A stretch of 64,000 nucleotides of DNA from Corynespora cassiicola (lineage: Eukaryota; Ascomycota; Dothideomycetes; Pleosporales; Corynesporascaceae): contig JAEUWY010000002.1 of assembly GCA_022059125.1 (NCBI GenBank), positions 124,001 to 188,000 of the forward strand, read 5' to 3'. Every line of letters begins with the position of its first letter. Position 1 is the first letter of the stretch. The notes below the pieces were generated by a model. The model saw only the letters and a program-made list of their open reading frames with translations, searched no databases and was not told the origin of the DNA. The translations under genes were made by a program, and so were the position numbers. Shown piece by piece: positions 38,308 to 46,355 of this stretch.

Positions 38308-39188
38308 AGTAAAGTATTTGATTCAGGTCTTCAATTGAAAAGTAAAAAGTTGCTCTGTAGATGCAACAGGATGGAAGCTACGACATATAAAATATGGCTT
38401 CAACCATAATTTTCACTTCCGGCGAACGTATTGTTCAAAACAGCAACGGATGAAGATTTTCCGCCTCGTACGTGTATCCTTGGATAGTATGAATCAACTA
38501 TCCATGATTCTGAGGATCCAAGAATTACGTGAGGCTCCTCAAGGAATATCGTGTTGCTCAGATTTTAGTATCCAAACCAACACTACAAGCATTCAAACAA
38601 CGAAAAAGGGCTTTTCTTCAGTTGGTATGTTGTTCCATGGTGGGTAGCGAAGGAGCTGAAAGAAGTCTAGACTAATTCTAAAGCACGGCGCGTGACCTAC
38701 CCCTGGTGTGATATCTCAGGCAAGCAACACTGGATCCAGTCTAGTAGTTACATAAAGATTGCTTAGGGGAACAATATTCTTGCTAATATGCTCTTGCATG
38801 AGTAGTTGCGTCTGGTACGAAAACTCTAATAAGCGACGAAGTTGGACTTGGATGCTAAGCATTGGCATACGTTGGTATAGTGGGGTGATAAGCTGACTGT
38901 CGGATGTTGTGGTTTCGATTGTATAACACCAAAATTGCCTCTTATGTCCTAGACTATGTTACACAAAATCCTGGTTGCAAATGATGGCTTGGTGTAAAAT
39001 TCTCTTGGCAAACAAGCGATGAGTTCTCTAACTTCTCATCGCTACACATATATATGTGTGTGTGGATACATGTATTTCTGTCATACGAGGAATTTTTGAG
39101 CAAGTACCTGCAGCTTGTTCTGATTATTTCCAGTGCCTTTACTTCAACTTTGTCGTCATCACTTATTTAAATCCTCCACAAAAATTTT
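38308..39188. promoter_or_regulatory. Divergent promoter of PKS and alpha-oxoamine synthase
   Basis: 881 bp between divergent starts. A TATA-like ATATAAAATAT lies at 38385-38395, about 80 bp upstream of the PKS start. Near the synthase side there is a cluster of symmetric elements at 39004-39059 (listed separately). The remainder is AT-rich without genes. A shared promoter would keep chain synthesis and release co-expressed; this is inferred. Confidence 0.55.
39004..39059. promoter_or_regulatory. Cluster of symmetric elements in PKS/synthase promoter
   Basis: Three elements follow each other: CTTGGCA at 39004-39010 (also found three times in the neighbouring divergent promoter); a perfect inverted repeat with 9-bp arms AGCGATGAG (39015-39023) and CTCATCGCT (39035-39043), spacer 11 bp; and a perfect 16-bp palindrome ACACATATATATGTGT at 39044-39059. 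The block lies 130-185 bp upstream of the synthase start. Factor unknown. Confidence 0.45.
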
Positions 39189-40733
39189 ATGCCTTTCGCT
39201 ATGTCCAGCTCAGGCTCTTTCGTCGTGGAATGGGCTAAGGCGCAGCAGCCGAAAGGACCAAGTTTGAAGAACAAGTCGGTATTTTACCGCAATCTCGAAG
39301 CAGAGCTCGATGCCCGCAGGGCACAGCACGGCTGCATGTCGCTACATACTATCTCAGAGGGCATGTCGGACTTTGCCTCGGCCGATACTCTTGGGCTTGG
39401 CTCTTCGGGCATGCTACGAGAGGCCTTCTTGGAAGAGCTAGCGCAGAACCCTAATTTCTGGGTGGGCGCCTCCGGAACACGGCTCGCGTTCGGGAACACG
39501 GCATATCACGAAATACTCGAGCGCGAGGTTGCTGCCTTCTACGGTGCCGAAACTGCATTGGTCACAGTCAACGGCGGACTTGCCAATGGTGCTATCTTCA
39601 CATCAATCCCACGTCCTGGAGATGCTATTGTGTACGATGAATTCATTCATGCAACCGTTCACGACGGCATGAAGAATAGCCTGGCTCTGGTCAAGAAGCC
39701 GTTCCGTCACAATAACGTGGAGTCTTTTATGGAAACTTTGATTGAAATTCGAAATTCCGAGCCGTTGATCCGCAGTGGTCAGCGATGTGTCATCGTTGCT
39801 GTCGAAGGGATTTACAGCATGGACGGAGATCTGCCCCCACTCAGAGAGCTTGTTGCTGGGGCAAAGGAAGTCTTTCCAGATGGCAATTGCCAATTCTACA
39901 TCGATGAAGCGCACTCTACCGGAGTTCTGGGACAGAAAGGTGCAGGCCTTGTTTGCGCTCTAGGTCTTGAGAATGAGATTGCCATTCGAATGCATTCATG
40001 TCCAAAGGCTATGGCCGCCAGTGGTGGTAAGTCCACATCAAACAACGATAACAAAATTGATTGAAACTAAGGGTTTTGTAGCAATGATTGTATGCAACAA
40101 TACTGTCAAAGCGATGTTGTTGAACAACTCAAGAAGCGTAATGTTTTCCGGTGCCCCGAGCTTTCCGATGCTAGCGGCAATTCGGGCAGGATATAATCTA
40201 CTAAAAGCTGGCAAGACACAACATGTAAGCAATCAAAGTTACTGTTAAGAACTTTAAAAATGGCTGATTCTTCATAGGCACAAGAGAGAGTGGAATATCT
40301 GGTGAATCTCTTCATGGACAGAATCACATCTCATCCAGTTTGGGATCGAGCTAATGACACGAAAACTCTCCGCGTTCCTCTCTGGGATTTGGATGAGGAA
40401 GCTCAACCATTCGTGACCCCGATTCTCCCTATCATGACAAGGCCAAATACTAGGCAGCATCTTTTCCTTACGTTCCATTTGCAACTTGCTGGGTTTGTCG
40501 TCTATCCTGTGTACTTTCCTATCGTTCCAAAGGGCACCGAGAGGGTGAGGATCATCTTCCATGCTTCCCATACCGATGCCGAGGTTGAGGCACTCGCTGC
40601 CTGTATTTGTGGCTGGGCTGAGGAAATGCTTGAGATTGACGCAGGCGGTGACGAAACGGTATTGCCAAAAGCTTCTCGTCGGGCCTACAATATGATTGAT
40701 AGGGAGAGGCTGATTTCATCATCTTTGCTATGA
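39189..40733 (+). CDS. PLP-dependent alpha-oxoamine synthase (polyketide-releasing)
   Basis: Fold-type I PLP enzyme of the alpha-oxoamine synthase family (relatives: KBL, ALAS, AONS, serine palmitoyltransferase). It is expected to condense the PKS-bound acyl chain with an amino acid, losing CO2, to a 2-amino-3-ketone. Exons 39189-40026, 40082-40224 and 40278-40733 give 478 residues. Seen: GASGTRLAFGNTAYHEILE at about 97-115, cofactor Asp and His in DEAHSTGVLG at about 239, and the probable PLP lysine in HSCPKAMAASG at about 272, where CPKAM replaces the more usual SKAFG. Soluble; no transmembrane segment, unlike eukaryotic SPT subunits. The single short chain resembles AONS-type fungal enzymes rather than the long Fum8-type fusion. 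Divergent from the PKS; the pairing defines the cluster type. An alternative start lies 4 codons downstream. Confidence 0.88.
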
Positions 40734-41347
40734 TGTATTAACGTAGTCCTGAGCCAGGTGTCAAACATGGTAGAGATGACCGGTTTTATTTAGTTGGTAT
40801 ACGCAAGTAAATATAGCCCCATACTGTATCTTGTGTTTTATCCTTTTGCGTTTTTGATGAGCTTCCGACAATAGTCGTCTAGATTCAGCATCATTGCGTG
40901 TTAATGTATGAGTATTGAAAGCCATTTTATAACACCCGAAGCAACTAGATAAATGCACAACAGTAATGCAATATGAGAAAAGCTTCGGCAAGAGCAGAAC
41001 CTGAGCCTAATATAAGACGTACTTATCACGCAGTGTTCGATGTGCAACTTTCACAAGCCTCTAACATACCGATAAAAAAACCGATAAAAAATCAAAATAA
41101 GGGAATCACCTGTACAGATTTGAGGCATAACAATGCTTTCCATACCCAGGTAATATAGTTTGAACATTTATCATAGAATTTCATTGATTACATAGGGAGG
41201 ATTATATAATTTATCTCAATGCAAGATAGTGTCAATTAGTTGATAGAAAGCACAAAAGATAACTAGGCACAGTTCCCTTCACAGTCAATTTGCAGCTTAC
41301 AGGCAACTCCAGCGGAGTTACATGAACTTTACCATCAACCTAGTACC
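40734..41347. other. Convergent intergenic region
   Basis: 614 AT-rich bp between the synthase stop and the reductase stop. No gene or repeat seen. Confidence 0.45.
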
Positions 41348-42448
41348 TTATTGAGCTTTCATATCCCTCTCCTCATTGGTCTTCTCCTCCAAAGCATAGC
41401 CTAGAATGATTTTCTTCATAATTGCAGTGGGTAGGCTCATTATCACCCCAAATTCCAGGTGATGCGGCCAGTACCCCCAAAGAACGTCCTTGCCACACCC
41501 CACTTTATCAAGACTGTACCTAGCCATACACCTCGAGGTAGGGCAGAAAAATGTAATGGGCGCTGGTTGACTACCAGATGAGACTGATCCTACCAGTATA
41601 CCCATAACTTCAACGTTATGGCCTTCACCCTTGACTTCCAAGGAAAGCGAACGAGACCAGGCTTTGATGTATGCTTTGGTTCCAGAATATACGCTCCCAT
41701 AAGCGCAGGGAACTTCGCTTGTGACGCTACCAATATTCATGATGAGAGTTGGCTGATTTTTGATGATCTGTGGCAACAGAGTGCGTGTAATCTCCGTCGG
41801 AAAGGTAGTGTTCAGATCGATAAACATGAGCGTATCCTCAGCGGTACGTTGGTGAAAGGCCTTCCATGCCGGTTTCAGACCTCCAGAGCCACCGACGTTG
41901 TTGATGAGAACTTTAAGGTTCAAGTTTGTGATTTGCTTTACAGCACTGTTGAGCGCGGAAGGACTGCGCGCTCCGACTTCTGCATCCAGGACTAACAACT
42001 TGATTTCCCTCTGAGGCCATTGCTTCAGGAATTCGTCTTTTACAGCCTGTAGCTTTGACTCATTCCGACCGTGTAGGACAACATTGAAGCCTCGGGCGCA
42101 AAGTTCCTCGGCAAAGCCTTTGCCGATACCATCACTCGCGCCAGTGATAAGAGCCCACGCTGGCACGGCGTCTTGTCTGTATTTATTGAGTGAACTGGGG
42201 CGAAGAAAGTTCAGGTAGATAAGTGATGCGAGGTTGTAGAGTTGATATACACTCCAAAGGCTACCAATAGCGGCGAGTGTAGTAATAACTGTCGGTCGCC
42301 CAGGAATGATATGCGGGGTGTTTGAGATCTTTCTCGTAACCATTTCCCATAGTTTGAAAGTCATTTTTGGATACCAAGTTAGAACGTCAAAGAGTGGGAT
42401 AAATGAGGGAGGATTGTGCTGGGAACTGGAAAACCTTCTGGTGGGCAA
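41348..42448 (-). CDS. Membrane-anchored SDR: 3-ketoacyl-CoA / 3-keto reductase-like (KAR/IFA38-type)
   Basis: Intronless 366-residue short-chain dehydrogenase resembling the ER beta-ketoreductase of very-long-chain fatty acid elongation (IFA38/HSD17B12 group). A hydrophobic N-terminal anchor lies at about 53-80 (VITTLAAIGSLWSVYQLYNL). Rossmann motif TGASDGIG is at about 101, LINNVGG at about 182, catalytic Ser in NIGSVTS at about 240, and YSGTK (Tyr, Lys) at about 256. The C-terminal tail is basic. An alternative start at 42364 (MTFKLW) would shorten the pre-anchor tail. In the cluster it may reduce the 3-ketone of the amino-ketone intermediate, as 3-ketosphinganine reductase does, or serve as a spare copy of the elongase enzyme. 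The choice between the two is inference. Divergent from the next SDR. Confidence 0.82.
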   Translation of the reverse strand: MPTRRFSSSQHNPPSFIPLFDVLTWYPKMTFKLWEMVTRKISNTPHIIPGRPTVITTLAAIGSLWSVYQLYNLASLIYLNFLRPSSLNKYRQDAVPAWALITGASDGIGKGFAEELCARGFNVVLHGRNESKLQAVKDEFLKQWPQREIKLLVLDAEVGARSPSALNSAVKQITNLNLKVLINNVGGSGGLKPAWKAFHQRTAEDTLMFIDLNTTFPTEITRTLLPQIIKNQPTLIMNIGSVTSEVPCAYGSVYSGTKAYIKAWSRSLSLEVKGEGHNVEVMGILVGSVSSGSQPAPITFFCPTSRCMARYSLDKVGCGKDVLWGYWPHHLEFGVIMSLPTAIMKKIILGYALEEKTNEERDMKAQ

Positions 42449-43055
42449 AACGAAAGGCTAAAAATCCAACATACAACAAAGAAACAAACTAAGCACTATA
42501 AATTGTTAGTTTCTCGCATAATCCTTTGTAAATACCCTTGTAGACCTCACATGACAAATCCTGATGAAAATAGAGCCTACCTGCAAGTGTAAGGGTCCGG
42601 GCTAAGGACGGTTTACTTGGCAAGTTAGGGCCAGTCTGATGTTGGAGCAATTACTCCAAGTGAAGGATTGCCTAGAAACTATACTAATGATCTCCAGTAT
42701 CATTTTTCCTACGTTAGGAATGTACGGGGACCGATTTGTTCTGTAAGTAGGAATCCTTGCGTTAGCTACTGGGCTCGGCAGCCAAGCATGGCAACTGCCA
42801 AGTGAATTACCTGCCAAGTATTACGCCCGATAAATACGAATGGATCCAAATTATGATGTGAGAACCCTAACGAGCTGTTGTGTTTAGATTAAAATACGGG
42901 ATCTAGTGTTTGATACACGCGTGGCCCATGGCTCTTTCCACAGAAAATACTCCAACTTCTGGCCGTCAAACAAATACACACAACCACTTTGCCAAAGCCT
43001 TTTCGAAGCCTGAATAGTTTGAATCATTCTGAATTTCACAACAGACATATCGCCA
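42449..43055. promoter_or_regulatory. Divergent promoter of the two SDR genes with repeated TGCCAAG motif
   Basis: 607 bp between divergent starts. TGCCAAGT or its complement occurs three times: 42615-42622 (minus sense), 42796-42803 and 42812-42819. An inverted repeat with 6-bp arms TTGGAG/CTCCAA lies at 42642-42659. The core TGCCAAG also occurs in the PKS/synthase promoter. These are candidate binding sites for a cluster regulator not present in the window. Confidence 0.45.
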
Positions 43056-44246
43056 ATGGATATTCGGCACGGGAGTGATGCAAGCTCTCAATGCAGCTTG
43101 GCTCATCGACAGCCCCCACGCGATGCTTCGGGTTCTGTGGTAGAGCCCTCCTGGCTTTGGAAAATCACAATGGTACTCAAAGGAGCAAATAGTCAGGCTT
43201 TAAGTACCAAGGACGTCCCGATTCGAGATTTGACGGGGAAATGGGTGATAATATCTGGTTCCAATAATGGCATCGGGCGTGAAGCCTCTCTCTTTTTCGC
43301 CAAATGCGGCGCTAACATCATCCTCGCCTGCCGGAACCCTCCGGTCCACGAAATTGATCCCACAGACGTGGTTGGGGAGTGCAAATCAGTCAGTGAGATG
43401 GCCGGCCACAGCGATGCCATTATTGAATGGTGGGAGGTCAACATGGCGAGCTTAACCAGCGTCAATGCATTTGCCGATCGCTGGCTGCAACAAAACCTCC
43501 CGCTGGATATTCTCTGTAACAATGCTGGAATTGGTGGAAACCCAGGGGATGCACAGGGCAAAATGCTGATGACAGAAGATGGCTTTGAGGTCGTTCATCA
43601 AGTCAACTTTCTCTCGCATTGTCTGCTCACCATGCGCTTCTTGCCATCGTTGGCTCGCGCAGAGGAGCCACGAGTAGTGTGTACAACATCTTGTATGATG
43701 TATTTTGGCACCTTCGATGTGAACAAGTTTAATGGCGCCGGTTGCCGAGGAGAGGACTTCTACTGCAACAACAAGCTCTTCTTACAAGTCTGGCTCACGG
43801 AGCTGCAGCTTCGGTTGATAGGCTCTGGGCGTTATAATCATATTACAATCAATGGTGTGCATCCTGGATATGTCAACACTGGGATGTGGCATGTCGAGAA
43901 AGAGAAGGGATGGACGGCTTGGAAAAAGTATCTTGAAGAGGCGGTTGTCAAATTGCTGGCAAAATTGTTTGCCATCTCGGCGGAACAAGGAAGCTACGCA
44001 ATCATTCATGCGGCTCTGGACCCTCAATGCGGTCCTGATTCTAGTGTGCAACGAACGAAAGACTGTTCAGGGAGTGGGGGAGGAAATTATTTCAATCGTA
44101 TCTGGAAAGCAGAGAGCATGCCGCACTGTTATGACTCTGAATCACGGTTTATTGTGTGGAGGAAAGTCATGGAAGAGCTCAGGCTGGAAGAGAACTGCGC
44201 CAGCATTGGCGATGGCCATGGCCATGGGATTGATGCACCCATCTAG
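43056..44246 (+). CDS. Short-chain dehydrogenase/reductase (retinol dehydrogenase/WWOX-like)
   Basis: Intronless classical SDR of 396 residues. The N-terminal 55 residues precede the Rossmann fold. The cofactor motif is SGSNNGIGREA at about 68; ACRNP after strand beta-2 suggests NADP(H) preference. Further motifs: CNNAGIGG at about 156, catalytic Ser in TTSCMMYF at about 211, and YCNNK (Tyr/Lys) at about 234, then NGVHPGYVNTGM. The C-terminal tail from about 330 is longer than usual. It is most like fungal retinol dehydrogenase-type SDRs, which act on lipid or polyketide alcohols and ketones; substrate unknown. Tandem with the ERG6-like gene and divergent from the membrane SDR, consistent with membership of the PKS cluster. 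Confidence 0.82.
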   Translation: MDIRHGSDASSQCSLAHRQPPRDASGSVVEPSWLWKITMVLKGANSQALSTKDVPIRDLTGKWVIISGSNNGIGREASLFFAKCGANIILACRNPPVHEIDPTDVVGECKSVSEMAGHSDAIIEWWEVNMASLTSVNAFADRWLQQNLPLDILCNNAGIGGNPGDAQGKMLMTEDGFEVVHQVNFLSHCLLTMRFLPSLARAEEPRVVCTTSCMMYFGTFDVNKFNGAGCRGEDFYCNNKLFLQVWLTELQLRLIGSGRYNHITINGVHPGYVNTGMWHVEKEKGWTAWKKYLEEAVVKLLAKLFAISAEQGSYAIIHAALDPQCGPDSSVQRTKDCSGSGGGNYFNRIWKAESMPHCYDSESRFIVWRKVMEELRLEENCASIGDGHGHGIDAPI

Positions 44247-44800
44247 TCTTGGATCTTCATTTACCAATACTAGAGCTCCTACATTAACCCCTGGCGGGCT
44301 AAGTGACTTGCACAAATATGCACGAAGAAGAAAAGCAGGACCAGGATTTAACAATCTGACTGGCCGTGGACAAGACCCGGAAGCGGGTTCTAATCATGCG
44401 GCGGCTAGGCTCATGCGTGGATTCATGACTCGCTCCACCGAAGCTTTTCTGGACAATTTGCAATTTGCACAAGGCCATTAAGGACCCAAGGAGGGAACCG
44501 AGAAGATGGCGAGGCGTGTGTAACACACATGCTCCTGCCTGTGGCGTGGTTGACCTATCAGCGTGCTCTCTGTACGAAGACCCTGCCGAGAGGCTCTGTG
44601 GCCTATCAGCGAGCTCCCTGTACGAAAAGGGATGCCGCCAAGCCCATCCTGTACCCAAGCGACCAGACTCGCTATAAATTTGTCGGTTCTCCAGCAATTG
44701 GGATTTTGGCTACAGCTTCTCGTCTCTCTGGTATTCTTACGTGTAATTCAAGCCATCCTTTTTAAAAGATTTTGAACCGAATCATTCTTCGTCCGACAGA
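44247..44800. promoter_or_regulatory. Upstream region of ERG6-like gene with a direct repeat
   Basis: 554 bp between the SDR stop and the methyltransferase start. A block of about 25 bp starting CCTATCAGCG and ending CTGTACGAA occurs at 44554 and 44602 (48-bp spacing, two mismatches). It may be a duplicated control element. A TATA-like CTATAAAT lies at about 44672. Confidence 0.45.
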
Positions 44801-46036
44801 ATGCTGCAAGAGGAAAACCACGAGCGGGACGCGGCTTTCAACAAGGCCCTGCATGGGAAGTCTTCCTTGTCCCGAGGAGGGCTACTTTCATTGTTTCAAA
44901 AGCGAACGGACGCCCAGAAGATTGCACGAGATGGATATTTCAAGCACTGGGACCATAAAGTGGGGATGGAGGAGACTGAAAGCACGAGAGATCAGCGCAG
45001 GGCCGAGTATGCTACGTTAACACGACAGTATGTCTTCACTTTGCTCAGTCCTTGCACTCGATATTCACATCCATCAGCTACTATGACCTGGCAACCGACT
45101 TCTACGAGTATGGCTGGGGTGAATCCTTCCACTTTTGTCGCTTCTCTGCAGGCGAACCCTTCCGTCAGGCCATAGCCCGTCATGAGTACTACCTTGCCCA
45201 TATGATGAACATTGGCCAGGATGCCCTGGTGCTTGACGTGGGTTGTGGCGTAGGCGGACCAGCAAGAGGGATTGCCAAATTCTGCGGTGCCCGTATAGTC
45301 GGCCTGAACAACAACGACTACCAGATCGACCGTGCGACGCATTACGCCCAAAGGGAAGGCTTGTCAGACCAACTCAGCTTTGTCAAGGGAGACTTCATGG
45401 TTTGTGGACCCCAAAAGCCGTGTGATCGTCGTAGTCACTGACTTTTGTGATTTGAAGCAAATGCCATTTGAGGACAACACTTTCGACGCCATTTATGCCA
45501 TCGAAGCAACTGTCCATGCGCCCAACCTTCATGGCATTTACTCTGAAATCTTTCGCGTCCTGAAACCTGGTGGCATCTTTGGCGTTTACGAATGGCTGAT
45601 GACCGATGAGTATAACAAAGACGATGCCGGCCACCGTCAAATTCGTCAACATATCGAGGAAGGAAATGGCATTTCCAATATGGAAACAGTGGCAGTGGCG
45701 ATTGATTCGATGAAGAGATCAGGGTTTGAGATGCTGCATAGCGAAGACCTTGCCAGGCGACCCTGCTCCATCCCATGGTACTACCCATTGGCTGGGGATT
45801 TCTCCATGATGCAGAGTGTCTGGGACTTTCCCATCATTTTCCGAATGACAAGGATGTGCAGAACGCTTGTGCACGGTTTCATTGGCTCTTTGGAAGCACT
45901 ATCTCTGGCACCAGTGGGTAGCCAAAAAGCTGGAGACAGCTTAGCGAAGGGCGCAGATGCATTGGTAGCGGGCGCTCGAGAAGGTATATTCACACCAATG
46001 TACTTGATGATGGGAAGGAAACCGCAGGAGAACTAG
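44801..46036 (+). CDS. ERG6-like sterol 24-C-methyltransferase paralog
   Basis: SAM-dependent methyltransferase closely resembling Erg6, which methylates C24 of zymosterol at the ER/lipid droplets. Exons 44801-45027, 45078-45399 and 45458-46036 give 375 residues (yeast Erg6 is 383). Splicing restores [20 protein letters not shown], the sterol-binding aromatic region. SAM motif [12 protein letters not shown] lies near residue 127, followed by [30 protein letters not shown] and the sterol methyltransferase C-terminal domain. The second intron uses donor GTTTGT. Compared with the Erg6 consensus I know, the N-terminus and last third are noticeably diverged, suggesting a paralog rather than the single housekeeping copy; this needs a genome-wide count. 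Its position between cluster SDRs and SF3b1 suggests a tailoring or self-protection role. It could also be the normal ERG6 lying next to the cluster. Confidence 0.85.
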
Positions 46037-46355
46037 TATCCATCTCTGTAGATGTTTAGCCAACCCTACACAGTAACCAGGGGAAATGAGAGAGAGCAGC
46101 CTGTAGACTAGTATATCGAACCATGAATCCTACCTAGGTAGGTACCTAGGTACTTTACAAGTGTGAACGCCAAGGCATGTGGACTGGTCCGCGGGCGCCC
46201 AGGTGGTTGCCTGAGCGCGGATTAATAATAAGCCGCAGCGGGTGGCCCGAGCTTCGCCGCCGCCCGCCAAGTATCTCGAAACTTTACCTCCTTGCGGCCT
46301 CTCCCCTCAATCGCCAACACCACGACACCCATCCGCGCCGACTTTTCCTGCAGCA
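46037..46355. other. Right cluster boundary with TACCTAGGTA palindromes
   Basis: 319 bp between the methyltransferase stop and the SF3b1 start. Two adjacent 10-bp palindromes TACCTAGGTA lie at 46131-46140 and 46143-46152. Probably holds the SF3b1 promoter and leader. Confidence 0.5.
46131..46152. repeat. Paired TACCTAGGTA palindromes
   Basis: Two copies of the 10-bp palindrome TACCTAGGTA separated by 2 bp. Single copies occur at 61034-61043 and 63402-63411 and near-copies at about 57439 and 61340, all intergenic. Such palindromes are frequent in intergenic DNA of many sordariomycetes (from memory). Confidence 0.6.

Noticed and set aside
43852..44481. 209-codon frame overlapping the end of the second SDR
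   Set aside because: Most of it is an alternate frame of the SDR gene and the remainder lacks any recognisable domain.
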